Positions 1-10,864 of a stretch of 64,000 nucleotides of DNA are shown piece after piece; the stretch's first letter is position 1, and every line of letters begins with the position of its first letter. The stretch is from Caballeronia sp. M1242. Lineage in GTDB: Bacteria; Pseudomonadota; Gammaproteobacteria; Burkholderiales; Burkholderiaceae. Position numbers and translations under genes: made by a program. The DNA is taken from assembly GCF_017220215.1 (NCBI RefSeq), contig NZ_CP071129.1, positions 2,790,001 to 2,854,000 of the forward strand, in the 5' to 3' direction. The notes below the pieces were generated by a model, which was given only the letters and a program-made list of their open reading frames with translations, made no database searches and had not been told where the DNA came from.

Positions 1-77
1 GGATGGCAGCTTTTTGCCGGGATCGCCGTGCCTGCTGCCGTTTGTTTTGAATTTGTCTGAACCGGGCGCCGCAAGTC

Positions 78-3000
78 TCAACCGATCGTCATCAAATTCG
101 CGTTACCGCCCGCCGCCGCCGTGTTCACGCTCACCGAGCGTTCCGTCAGCAGACGTTCGAGCGCGTAGTCTTCGCCGTCGTGGCCAGCGTCGGCGAACGT
201 GCCCGCCGCGACGCCCTGCACCGATACGATCGGCCCCGGGCGCTTAGCGACTTCCTTCACCAGCGACAGCAGTTCGTCACTGTCGCCTTCGAACAGCACG
301 GCATCGTAGCCGGCTGCCGGATCCTTGCTCACCGACGCATGCGCCTTCAGCGCGGGCGGCAGCGATGCCACCAGTTGCTCGCCCGCCGATCCCGCGAAGA
401 GCGCCTTGTTGCCCGTCGCCAGCACCGCGGCGAATTGCGCGCGCGCGCCGCTCGCCGTCGATGCCACGCAGAACACCGTCCCGCGCGCGCTCAACGTGTA
501 CGTGTTGCGCTCGCCCGTCGGACCGGACAGCACCGCCGTCGCGCCCGCCAGCACGTGTTGCAGATAGCCGTCGCAACGCGCGGCCGTCTGCGGATCGCGT
601 TCGCCGATGGCCCAGTCGCGCAACGCGGTAAGCGCCGCGGCGGGCGTATTGGCGGACGGCGTTTCGTCGACGACCAGCGTGCTCGCGAGCGACTTCGGCA
701 AGCCGGTCGGGCGCTTGGCCAACAGACGCTGCAAGTACAGCGCACCGCCCGCCTTCGGACCCGTGCCCGACAAACCTTCACCGCCGAACGGCTGCACGCC
801 GACCACTGCGCCGATCACGTTGCGGTTCACGTAGATGTTGCCCACGTGCGCGCGCTGAATGACATGCGCGATGGTTTCGTCGATGCGCGTATGGATGCCG
901 AGCGTGAGTCCGTACCCCGTCGAGCGAATTTGGTCGAGGAGTTTATCAAGAGACGCACGGCGGTAACGCACCACATGCAGCACCGGCCCGAACACTTCGC
1001 GCTTCAGCTCGTCGATGCTTTCCAGCTCGATCAGCGTCGGCGGCACGAAGGTGCCTTGGGCGCACGCGTCGGGCAGCGGCTGCTGCACGACCTTGCGGCC
1101 CTTCTCGCGCATCGCCGCGATATGCGCGTCGATGCTGCGCTTCGCGTCGGCGTCGATCACGGGACCGACATCCACCGACAGGCGATCTGGATTGCCCACG
1201 GCGAGTTGTTTCATCGCGCCGGTCAGCATGTCGAGCGTGCGGTCCGCGACATCGTCCTGCAGACAGAGAACGCGCAGCGCCGAGCAGCGTTGACCGGCCG
1301 AATCGAACGAAGACTGCATCACGTCCGCGACGACTTGTTCCGCGAGCGCCGACGAATCGACGATCATCGCGTTCTGGCCGCCGGTTTCAGCGATGAGCGG
1401 GATCGGGCGGCCATCGGAATCGAGGCGTTCCGACAGCGTCTTGTTGATGAGGCGCGCGACTTCGGTCGAGCCGGTGAACATGACCGCACGCGTGCGGGCA
1501 TCGGCGACCAGAGCCGCGCCGACGGTTTCGCCATCGCCCGGCAGCAGTTGCACCGCGCCCGCCGGCACGCCGGCTTCGCGCAGAATACGCACGGCTTGCG
1601 CGGCGATCAGCGGCGTCTGCTCGGCAGGTTTCGCGAGCACCGGATTGCCCGCCGCGAGCGCGGCCGCGACCTGACCCATGAAAATGGCCAGCGGGAAATT
1701 CCACGGGCTGATGCACACCACCGGACCGAGCGGGCGATGCGTGTCGTTCGAAAACTCCGCGCGAATCTGCGACGCGTAGTAGCGCAGGAAATCGACGGCT
1801 TCGCGAATCTCCGCGATGGCGTTCGGCAGCGACTTGCCCGCTTCGCGCACGACGAGGCCCATCAGCGTATGCATCTGCGCTTCGAGCAGGTCGGCGGCGC
1901 GCGAGAGGCAATCGGCGCGGTCTTCGACGGGCGTCGCCTGCCAGATCGGCGCGGCGGCCACGGCGTTCGCGAGCGCGGCGCTCACCTGTTGCGACGACGC
2001 TTCGACCACAGTGCCGACCACATCGCGGTGATCCGCCGGATTGCGAATCTCGCGTGCGACGCCGTTTTGCGGATCATCGCGTTCGAGCATCGGCACGGCC
2101 TGCCACGGATGATTCGCGCTCGCGAGCAGCGCCGACGACAGCGACGCCAGCCGATGCTCGTTCGACAAATCGAGGCCCATCGAATTGAGGCGCTCGTTGC
2201 CGTAGAGCTGGCGCGGCAGCGGAATCTTCGCGTGCGGCGCGCCGAGCGGCGTGATGGCTTGCGCTTCGTCGATCGGATCGCGCACGAGATCCTTCACCGG
2301 AACCGATTCATCCGCGATGCGGTTCACGAACGACGTGTTCGCGCCGTTCTCCAAAAGACGGCGAACGAGATACGCGAGCAGCGTTTCGTGCGTGCCGACC
2401 GGCGCATACACGCGGCACGGACGGTTCAGCTTGTCGCGGCCGGTGACTTCCTCGTACAGCGGCTCGCCCATGCCGTGCAGGCACTGGAACTCGTACTGGC
2501 CGGGATAGTAGTTCTGTCCCGCGAGGTGATAGATGGCCGACAGCGTGTACGCGTTGTGCGTGGCGAATTGCGGATAGACGGCATCCGGCGCGCCGAGCAG
2601 CTTCTTCGCGCACGCGAGATACGAGATGTCCGTATAAATCTTGCGCGTGTAGACCGGATAGCCTTCGAGGCCGTCCACTTGCGCGCGCTTGATTTCGGTA
2701 TCCCAGTACGCGCCTTTCACGAGACGAATCATCAAACGGTGACGGCTGCGGCGCGCGAGATCCACCAGATAGTCGATCACGAACGGGCAGCGCTTCTGAT
2801 ACGCCTGCACCACGAAGCCGATGCCGTTCCAGCCCGCCAGTTCCGGATCGAAGCACAGCGCTTCGAGCAAGTCGAGCGAGAGTTCGAGACGGTCGGCTTC
2901 TTCGGCGTCGATGTTCAGGCCGATGTCATAGCGCCGCGCGAGTTGCGCCAGCGCGCGCACGCGCGGCAGCAGTTCGCTCATCGTGCGCTCTTGCTGCGAG

Positions 3001-4007
3001 CGCGAGTAGCGCGGATGCAGCGCCGACAGCTTGATCGAAATGCCCGGGCCTTCGTAGATGCCGCGCCCGCCGGCCGCCTTGCCGATCGCGTGAATGGCCT
3101 GCTCGTACGACGCGTAGTAACGCTGCGCGTCTTCTTCCGTCGTCGCGGCTTCGCCGAGCATGTCGTAGGAGTAGCGGAAACCGCGCGCTTCGAACTTGCG
3201 GCTGTTCGCGAGCGCCTCGGAGATGGTCTCGCCGGTGACGAACTGCTCGCCCATCAGACGCATCGCCATATCGACGCCCTTGCGGATCAGCGGCTCGCCG
3301 CCCTTGCCGATCATGCGCGTGAGCGCCGACGACAAACCCGCTTCGCTGTTCGTCGTCACGAGCTTGCCGGTAATCATCAAGCCCCACGTCGCGGCGTTGA
3401 CGAACAACGACGGCGCCTGGCCCATGTGCGAGCGCCAGTCGCCCTTGCTGATCTTGTCGCGGATCAGCGCGTCGCGCGTCGCGCGGTCGGGAATGCGCAG
3501 GAGCGCTTCGGCGAGGCACATCAGCGCCACGCCTTCCTGACTCGACAGCGAGAATTCGTGAATCAAACCTTCGACGCCGCCGCCCTTGCTTTTCGCGCGC
3601 AGCGTTTCGACGAGCTTTGTCGCGAGCTTTTCGGTGTCGGCGGCGACGGTGGCCGGCAGTCGCGCCTGACCGATCAGAAACGGCACGCACTCCGGCTCCG
3701 GACGGCGATACGCCGCCGTGATCGCCGCGCGCAGCACGGACTGCGGTTGCACGTTCTGCGCGAATTCGAGGAACGGGTGCGGCGCGCCGTCTTCGTCGCC
3801 TTCGACAGTCGCGGCGTCGCTCATCTCCGACGTGCCGTTCACGCCCGAGAGTTCCGGCGGAAGCTGGCCGTGCTCGATCCGCTCCAGATACGCGAAGATC
3901 GCCTGCTTGATCAGCCAGTGTGGGGTGCGTTCCAGTCGCGTGGCGGCGTCTTTCAGCCGGGACCGCAGCAAATCGTCGACTTTCACGCCAAGGGTTGTGC
4001 TCGCCAT
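78..4007 (-). CDS. putA: Trifunctional PutA: proline dehydrogenase, P5C dehydrogenase and transcriptional repressor
   Basis: The 1309-residue protein oxidises proline to glutamate in two steps (FAD-dependent proline dehydrogenase, then NAD-dependent P5C dehydrogenase). Residues 1-50 (MASTTLGVKVDDLL..., ending in YLERI) look like the ribbon-helix-helix DNA-binding domain found only in PutAs that also repress transcription. The proline dehydrogenase barrel follows, roughly residues 190-500, with LSALHPRYS, RLVKGAYWD and FATHNAYTL. The aldehyde dehydrogenase domain (about 580-1020) carries AETGGQNAMIV and the catalytic-Cys segment SAGQRCSALR. A C-terminal domain of about 200 residues follows, as in long PutAs. 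The length matches trifunctional PutA of this group. The start is fixed by AAGGA just upstream of ATG 4007. A perfect inverted repeat of the PutA half-site lies upstream at 4084-4115, so autorepression is likely. Confidence 0.97.
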   Translation of the reverse strand: MASTTLGVKVDDLLRSRLKDAATRLERTPHWLIKQAIFAYLERIEHGQLPPELSGVNGTSEMSDAATVEGDEDGAPHPFLEFAQNVQPQSVLRAAITAAYRRPEPECVPFLIGQARLPATVAADTEKLATKLVETLRAKSKGGGVEGLIHEFSLSSQEGVALMCLAEALLRIPDRATRDALIRDKISKGDWRSHMGQAPSLFVNAATWGLMITGKLVTTNSEAGLSSALTRMIGKGGEPLIRKGVDMAMRLMGEQFVTGETISEALANSRKFEARGFRYSYDMLGEAATTEEDAQRYYASYEQAIHAIGKAAGGRGIYEGPGISIKLSALHPRYSRSQQERTMSELLPRVRALAQLARRYDIGLNIDAEEADRLELSLDLLEALCFDPELAGWNGIGFVVQAYQKRCPFVIDYLVDLARRSRHRLMIRLVKGAYWDTEIKRAQVDGLEGYPVYTRKIYTDISYLACAKKLLGAPDAVYPQFATHNAYTLSAIYHLAGQNYYPGQYEFQCLHGMGEPLYEEVTGRDKLNRPCRVYAPVGTHETLLAYLVRRLLENGANTSFVNRIADESVPVKDLVRDPIDEAQAITPLGAPHAKIPLPRQLYGNERLNSMGLDLSNEHRLASLSSALLASANHPWQAVPMLERDDPQNGVAREIRNPADHRDVVGTVVEASSQQVSAALANAVAAAPIWQATPVEDRADCLSRAADLLEAQMHTLMGLVVREAGKSLPNAIAEIREAVDFLRYYASQIRAEFSNDTHRPLGPVVCISPWNFPLAIFMGQVAAALAAGNPVLAKPAEQTPLIAAQAVRILREAGVPAGAVQLLPGDGETVGAALVADARTRAVMFTGSTEVARLINKTLSERLDSDGRPIPLIAETGGQNAMIVDSSALAEQVVADVMQSSFDSAGQRCSALRVLCLQDDVADRTLDMLTGAMKQLAVGNPDRLSVDVGPVIDADAKRSIDAHIAAMREKGRKVVQQPLPDACAQGTFVPPTLIELESIDELKREVFGPVLHVVRYRRASLDKLLDQIRSTGYGLTLGIHTRIDETIAHVIQRAHVGNIYVNRNVIGAVVGVQPFGGEGLSGTGPKAGGALYLQRLLAKRPTGLPKSLASTLVVDETPSANTPAAALTALRDWAIGERDPQTAARCDGYLQHVLAGATAVLSGPTGERNTYTLSARGTVFCVASTASGARAQFAAVLATGNKALFAGSAGEQLVASLPPALKAHASVSKDPAAGYDAVLFEGDSDELLSLVKEVAKRPGPIVSVQGVAAGTFADAGHDGEDYALERLLTERSVSVNTAAAGGNANLMTIG

Positions 4008-4083
4008 ATTTCCTTCGTTTGCCGGTCGCGCTTACCCGGCCAGGGACCTAAAAGTTGGCGAATCGTACTCCGCTGATATAAAA

Positions 4084-4115
4084 GGTGCAACCGGCATTTT
4101 CGAGAGGGTTGCACC
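4084..4115. promoter_or_regulatory. Putative PutA operator overlapping the putA promoter
   Basis: GGTGCAACC (4084-4092) and GGTTGCACC (4107-4115) form a perfect 9-bp inverted repeat separated by 14 bp. Each arm contains GTTGCA, the core half-site reported for the PutA ribbon-helix-helix domain. Read toward putA on the minus strand, a possible -35 (TCGAAA) and -10 (TATATC) with a 17-bp spacer overlap the right-hand arm. Bound PutA would therefore block its own promoter. The motif is directly visible; the regulatory role is inference. Confidence 0.7.
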
Positions 4116-4303
4116 GCGTCGAAACCCTTGCGGGGCGGGCTTCTCCGTGGTTTTTCAGATGCTTGTCCGGTGGCGGAAATAGCCTAGTAGTTTCCCTAAC
4201 CCACTCTTTTTTGGGACAACCCCTAAGTAAATGCGTCCCCGCTGCCGATATAAAGCGATGCGCGCCGTCCGGCGCTACAAAAGCAGCTACGGGGAACGAC
4301 AAC

Positions 4304-4465
4304 ATGAGCACGTGGATGGTGGTGGTCGGGGTTTGGGCGATGTTCGCGCTTTGCATGGTGCTGTTCGTGCGCGGGGCGTCGTCGCGCACGCATCATGTCG
4401 ACGATACGCGCGACGAGGCGACGCCGGTTCGCGGCGGCGCGGAGGCATCGCGCGCGAAAGTCTGA
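4304..4465 (+). CDS. Small single-pass membrane protein, 53 residues, function unknown
   Basis: An ATG at 4304 preceded by GGGGAACGACAAC (a GGGGA Shine-Dalgarno about 8 nt away) opens a 53-codon frame. Residues 4-22 (WMVVVGVWAMFALCMVLFV) form one hydrophobic helix. The rest is a short polar tail rich in R, D, E, T and A, so the protein probably sits in the inner membrane with a soluble C-terminus. It is divergent from putA (296 bp apart) and ends 25 bp from the convergent priA. I do not recognise a family. The longer in-frame extension upstream lacks these coding features. Support is the ribosome binding site, the clean helix and its position in an otherwise empty gap. Confidence 0.6.
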   Translation: MSTWMVVVGVWAMFALCMVLFVRGASSRTHHVDDTRDEATPVRGGAEASRAKV

Positions 4466-4490
4466 CGAGCGGCGATCGGCCCGCCGCGTT

Positions 4491-6734
<2,244 letters not shown>

Positions 6735-6860
6735 TGTGCGAAGCGCCCGCGAGAGGCGGCCCTGCGGCCGTGCGACGGCCGCGTAAGGCGAGGCCGCTCG
6801 AACTTAAAGTGGAGTGTCAAAGTCGCCGAGAAGTGGCCGGTTTTTTCTCGTTTTCCGCTG

Positions 6861-7073
6861 CTTTCCACAGGCCTGTGGATAACTTTGTTGAGAAGTGCCG
6901 TTCGGGCCGCCGCAAACAATGTCACGGATCCCTTATGTGCGTTTGTCCACATATCGGACAAGACTCTTATAAGTTGTTTATAATCAATGAGTTGCAGGAA
7001 GCATAGCCGGGTTTTATGGCCTGCGCCCGCCGATATGTCTGATGGCGCGACGCAACGAACAAAATGTGCATAA
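6861..7073. promoter_or_regulatory. Cluster of DnaA-box-like sites between priA and hemE
   Basis: The 448-bp gap between hemE and priA (6735-7182) holds no convincing gene. It contains TGTGGATAA at 6874-6882 and TGTGCATAA at 7065-7073, both perfect reverse-strand matches to the DnaA box TTATNCACA. One-mismatch copies lie at 6861-6869 (CTTTCCACA) and 6943-6951 (TTGTCCACA). The first pair sits in a perfect 16-bp palindrome, TCCACAGGCCTGTGGA (6864-6879). An AT-rich stretch (about 6960-6990, with CTTATAAG and TATAAT) lies between the boxes. A role in DnaA binding is inferred from sequence only. Confidence 0.5.
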
Positions 7074-7182
7074 GTCCACCTTGACATCCGGGGAGTCCGC
7101 GAACGGCGGGCGATTGCGATTGCAGGGCCGCACGCGCCGGCTACCGCAGTTGTCGACGTTCGCTGCAGTGCAGCATCGCGGA

Positions 7183-8280
7183 TTAACGGGGCACGCCGCG
7201 CGCGCGCATGTCCCGACTGTACTGATGCACTTCGTCGACCAGTTCCGCGACGTGCTCCGGCGGCGTGAACTGCGAGATGCCGTGTCCCAGATTGAACACG
7301 TGGCCCGGAAAATTCCCGAAGCTGTCCAGGACGCCGCGCGCTTCGGCGCGAATGGCTTCTGGCGGGGCAAAGAGAACGGCCGGATCAATATTGCCTTGTA
7401 GCGCAACGCGACCGCCCACGCGCTCACGCGCCGCGCCCAGGTTCACCGTCCAGTCCAGGCCGACCGCATCCACGCCCGTGGCGGCGATCTCGTCGAGCCA
7501 CAGCCCGCCGCCCTTCGTGAACGTGATGACCGGAACGCGCGCCCCGTCGTGTTCGCGCTTCAGACCCGCGACGACCTTGGAAATGTAGTCGAGCGAAAAG
7601 CGTTGATACGCGCCGTCGGCAAGCGCCCCGCCCCACGTATCGAAAATCATGACCGCTTGCGCGCCCGCCTCGATCTGCGCGTTCAGATACGCGGTCACGG
7701 CCTGCGCATTGATGTCGAGAATCCGGTGCATGAGGTCGGGCCGCGCGTAAGCCATCGCCTTCACGGTCCGGTGATCGTCCGAGCCGCCGCCTTCGACCAT
7801 GTAGCACGCGAGCGTCCACGGGCTGCCGGAAAAACCGATGAGCGGCACCTTCTGGCGGCCTTGCGCGTCGGTGAGCGCGCGGCGGATCTGGCTCACGGCG
7901 TCGGTGACATAGCGCAGCGTCGCGTCGATGTCCGGCACCGAGAGACGCTTCACGTCGTCTTCCGTGCGCACCGTGCGTTCGAAACGCGGACCTTCGCCCT
8001 GCACGAAATTGAGGCCGAGGCCCATCGCGTCCGGGACGGTGAGGATGTCGGAGAAGAGAATCGCGGCGTCGAGCGGATAGCGTTCGAGCGGTTGCAGCGT
8101 GACTTCGGTGGCGAAATCCGGATTCTTCGCGAGCCCGAGGAAACTGCCGGCGCGCGAGCGCGTGGCGTTGTATTCGGGCAGATAACGGCCGGCCTGACGC
8201 ATCAGCCAGATCGGCGTGTATTCGGTCGGCTGGCGCAGCAGCGCACGCAAAAAGGTGTCGTTGAGAAGAGTGTGTGCCAC
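7183..8280 (-). CDS. hemE: Uroporphyrinogen decarboxylase
   Basis: This cytoplasmic enzyme removes four carboxyl groups from uroporphyrinogen III to give coproporphyrinogen III in haem synthesis. The 365-residue product has the family signatures [15 protein letters not shown] near residue 22, [46 protein letters not shown] and FNLGHGI. The chosen start is GTG 8280 ([17 protein letters not shown]), which aligns with known HemE N-termini; a longer in-frame reading to 8466 adds non-homologous sequence. It is divergent from pheC, 188 bp away, and in the same direction as priA but separated from it by the DnaA-box gap. Confidence 0.95.
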   Translation of the reverse strand: MAHTLLNDTFLRALLRQPTEYTPIWLMRQAGRYLPEYNATRSRAGSFLGLAKNPDFATEVTLQPLERYPLDAAILFSDILTVPDAMGLGLNFVQGEGPRFERTVRTEDDVKRLSVPDIDATLRYVTDAVSQIRRALTDAQGRQKVPLIGFSGSPWTLACYMVEGGGSDDHRTVKAMAYARPDLMHRILDINAQAVTAYLNAQIEAGAQAVMIFDTWGGALADGAYQRFSLDYISKVVAGLKREHDGARVPVITFTKGGGLWLDEIAATGVDAVGLDWTVNLGAARERVGGRVALQGNIDPAVLFAPPEAIRAEARGVLDSFGNFPGHVFNLGHGISQFTPPEHVAELVDEVHQYSRDMRARGVPR

Positions 8281-8468
8281 GTCGCTCGATGCCGAAGCCT
8301 GAAGAATCGTCCATTCTACCGGACCGGCTGCCCGGTTTCGCAGCAGCGCGGCGGCAAATCGGCGCGCGTCGCGAGCTTTTCGAGATGATTTGCAGACGCA
8401 CGGACGCTCGTTATCATCGATGGCCGCGGCGTCGTCGCGGCCCATCACAACTAGAACCAGGAGCATCG

Positions 8469-9290
8469 ATGAAACGCATGTCCTTCAGTCTTGCCGCCTG
8501 CGCGCTGACTTGGCCGCTTCTCGCATCGAGCGTCGCGGACGCCCAGACCGTTCAGGGCGGCAGCGTCGTGCAGGCCGCGCCCGCGTACGCCTCGCGGCTC
8601 GACGAAGTGCTCGCGCGCCACACGCTGCGCGTCTGCACGACCGGCGACTACAAGCCGTACTCGTTCTTGCGGCCGGACGGTCAGTTCGAAGGCATCGACA
8701 TCGATCTCGCGGACAGTCTCGCGAAGTCGCTCGGCGCGAAAGCCGATTACGTCAAGACGTCCTGGTCGAATCTGATGAACGACTTTGTCGCGAAGTGCGA
8801 TATCGCGGTCGGCGGTGTGTCGACGACGCTCGAGCGGCAGAAGCGCGCGTTCTTCACCGCGCCGTACATGGAAGACGGCAAGACGCCGATCGTGCGTTGC
8901 GGCGACGTCGACAAGTATCAGACCGTCGCGCAGATCGACCAACCAAACGTGCGCACGATCGTCAATCCGGGCGGCACCAACGAACGATTCGCGAAGCAAT
9001 ACTTCTCGCATTCGCAGCTGATCGAGTATCCGGACAACGTGACGATCTTCAAGCAGATACTCGACGGCCGCGCCGACGTCATGGTCACGGACGCCTCCGA
9101 GACGCTGCTTCAGCAGAAGCTGAATCCCGGTCTGTGCTCAGTGCATCCGGACAAGCCGTTCCAGTTCGGCGAGAAGGCGTATCTGCTGCCGCGCGGGGAC
9201 GTGGCGTGGCAGCAGTATGTGGATCAGTGGCTGCACCTCGCGCGCTCGACCGGCGAGTTTCAGACTGTCGTCGACAAGTGGTTGAAGTAA
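8469..9290 (+). CDS. pheC: Periplasmic cyclohexadienyl dehydratase (PheC-like)
   Basis: The 273-residue protein has a signal peptide ([17 protein letters not shown]..., cleavage likely after ADAQ) and a periplasmic binding protein fold. It resembles PheC, which converts prephenate or arogenate to phenylpyruvate or phenylalanine. Shared landmarks are [50 protein letters not shown] and [10 protein letters not shown]. These match PheC better than ordinary amino-acid binding proteins, which would be the alternative. AGGAG at 8459-8463 fixes ATG 8469. It converges on the hydrolase gene with only a 4-bp gap and has no transporter genes beside it, which also fits an enzyme rather than a transport protein. 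Confidence 0.82.
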   Translation: MKRMSFSLAACALTWPLLASSVADAQTVQGGSVVQAAPAYASRLDEVLARHTLRVCTTGDYKPYSFLRPDGQFEGIDIDLADSLAKSLGAKADYVKTSWSNLMNDFVAKCDIAVGGVSTTLERQKRAFFTAPYMEDGKTPIVRCGDVDKYQTVAQIDQPNVRTIVNPGGTNERFAKQYFSHSQLIEYPDNVTIFKQILDGRADVMVTDASETLLQQKLNPGLCSVHPDKPFQFGEKAYLLPRGDVAWQQYVDQWLHLARSTGEFQTVVDKWLK

Positions 9291-9294
9291 CGCG

Positions 9295-10242
9295 TCAGCG
9301 ATCCGCGCGCAGCAGTTCGCCCGCGCGCTCGCCGATTTGCCGCAACCAGTCGCGCGCCGCGCCGGACTGCGCGTGCAGGCGGCCGAAGCCATGCGTCATG
9401 TTCGTCGCGTCGATCATCTCGACGCGTCCGCCGTTGGCTTCGAGGAAACGCTGAAGCTCGTAGGCGTCGTCGTAGAGCGGATCGTAGGCGGCCGCGACGA
9501 TCAAGGCGCGCGCGGGCGTCCGCTCGTACGGCTCGGCGAGCGGGAACGCGCGCACGTCGTGCTCGTCGGGCGCGGCGCCGGACAGGAACTGCGTCCAGTA
9601 CCAGCGCATTTCGTCGTTGGTCAGGCCCGGTCCATTGGCATTCGCAAGACAACTCGGGCTGTCGAACTGGCGTCGCATCACCGGATACAGCAGCAGTTGC
9701 ATGTTGACGAGGCCCGCCACGCGCTGGTTCGCGCCGCGCGCCGCGACGACCGCCAGATGCGCGCCCGCGCTGTCGCCACCGACGCCCAGCCTGTCCGTCG
9801 CGAAGCCAAGCCGCGAGCGATGTTCGGCCAGCCACAGAAGCGCGTCCAATGCGTCGTCGCACGGAGCGGGAAACGGATTCTCCGGCGCGAGCCGGTAATC
9901 GACGCTCGCGACGGCACACTGCGCATCGAGCGCGAGCCGCGCGGCGAGGCCGTCGTGCGTCTCGATGTCGCCCACCACCCAGCCGCCGCCGTGAAAGTAA
10001 ACGAGCAACGGCAGCGGTCCGCTCGCCGCCTTCGGCCGATAAATGCGCGCGGCAATCGTGCGGCTTTGTAAAGAAACGTCAATGTCCTCGACGGCGATGG
10101 CGTCGTTGCGCTCGCCCGAATAGGCCTGCGCGACCGCCTTGAAGCGCTGACGCACGGCGGATGCATCCGCGTCGGGGCCGAGCGGCGGGAAGGCTTCCGC
10201 GACGCGGCTGTAATACTCAAGAAGGTCCGAATCGATCGTCAT
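9295..10242 (-). CDS. Alpha/beta hydrolase of the hormone-sensitive lipase family
   Basis: The 315-residue protein is a probable esterase. It has the oxyanion-hole motif FHGGGWVVGD, the nucleophile elbow GVGGDSAGAHLA (catalytic Ser), an acidic residue in AAAYDPLYDDAYEL and the catalytic His in NMTHGFGRL, giving the full triad in the expected order. The start is ATG 10242 because GGAG lies 7 nt upstream; a TTG at 10254 is a less likely alternative. There is no signal peptide, so it is cytoplasmic. It is convergent with pheC and stands alone. The substrate cannot be told from sequence; short-chain acyl esters are typical of this family. Confidence 0.85.
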   Translation of the reverse strand: MTIDSDLLEYYSRVAEAFPPLGPDADASAVRQRFKAVAQAYSGERNDAIAVEDIDVSLQSRTIAARIYRPKAASGPLPLLVYFHGGGWVVGDIETHDGLAARLALDAQCAVASVDYRLAPENPFPAPCDDALDALLWLAEHRSRLGFATDRLGVGGDSAGAHLAVVAARGANQRVAGLVNMQLLLYPVMRRQFDSPSCLANANGPGLTNDEMRWYWTQFLSGAAPDEHDVRAFPLAEPYERTPARALIVAAAYDPLYDDAYELQRFLEANGGRVEMIDATNMTHGFGRLHAQSGAARDWLRQIGERAGELLRADR

Positions 10243-10864
10243 GCACGTCTCCAATTAGTGTTTTGCGTGATGGCCGCGCATTGAAAACACACCAAAAAAT
10301 CGTTTTCATGCGTCCGCCCGTGCTATTTTTCTGAAGAATAGCGAAATCGGCCGCCGCCGTTTAAACTGCATTTTGCACTGGCCTCGGGGCAAATGAATAA
10401 ATGGCCCAATTAACTCGCAATAAATGGCCAGACATTAGCGGTTTCAGGGGAGAATGTTTAGCTCGACGATTATGCACCTTGGGTTACAACCTGAAACACT
10501 TTGTTACGGCCGTCGTCAATCAATTCGCCCACAATCTGTTCAAACGGTTTCAACACGGGTGGTATCGATTGCGCTGCGGAAACGGCAACGCAAATCGCAA
10601 GCCGGCATGGCCTGGCGCTCCGAATAGGGGGCATCCGTGTTGGGATCGTTCTTCGGTTTGAAGGCAGGACCGAAGCTCCCACAGTTGGTCTCCTCGCGCT
10701 AACCCCGTAGCGTGTGGTTTTTAGCGGGCTCCAGGCCCGCTTTTTTTTCGCCTCGACAAACGTTTGCGCGCTTGCGCTTCGGGCGTTTGTCGTATCGTTT
10801 GCCCATGACAGAAGGGAGCGCGCTGCGCTCCCTTTGTCGTTTGCCGGCCGTTTAGACATCTCGA
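10243..10864. other. Intergenic region with direct repeats, hairpins and a possible small RNA
   Basis: This 622-bp gap has no convincing coding frame; the few open frames have no ribosome binding site or recognisable sequence. An 11-bp direct repeat AATAAATGGCC occurs at 10396-10406 and 10419-10429, 23 bp apart. A hairpin CTTCGGT/ACCGAAG lies at 10651-10675 and a strong plus-strand terminator at 10723-10748. A second hairpin with a 10-bp perfect stem (10812-10834) lies 31 bp after the acyl-CoA synthetase stop but lacks a T-tract in that direction. A plus-strand transcript of roughly 300-350 nt ending at 10748 is possible, starting perhaps at TTGCAC-18-ATAAAT (about 10375-10404). Confidence 0.45.
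10723..10748 (+). terminator. Intrinsic terminator with no annotated gene upstream
   Basis: AGCGGGC (10723-10729), loop TCCAG and GCCCGCT (10735-10741) form a perfect 7-bp stem followed by eight T. On the plus strand the nearest upstream coding gene, pheC, ends 1.4 kb away and is separated by a convergent gene. The terminator therefore implies an unannotated transcript. Confidence 0.8.

Noticed and set aside
180..4076. Very long open frame opposite putA
   Set aside because: It is antisense to a certain gene, is full of Arg/His/Ala as expected from the complement of high-GC coding sequence, and has no recognisable motif.
7042..7401. Plus-strand frame overlapping the hemE 3' end
   Set aside because: Antisense to hemE over most of its length, with composition of a shadow frame; the TATAAT upstream has no fitting -35.
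10401..10661. Small plus-strand frame in the intergenic region
   Set aside because: No ribosome binding site and no recognisable sequence. Similar frames exist on both strands here, so it was treated as non-coding, possibly RNA.
10812..10834. Hairpin with a 10-bp stem after the acyl-CoA synthetase gene as a formal terminator
   Set aside because: The stem is good but there is no T-tract on the minus strand, so it was only noted within the intergenic entry.
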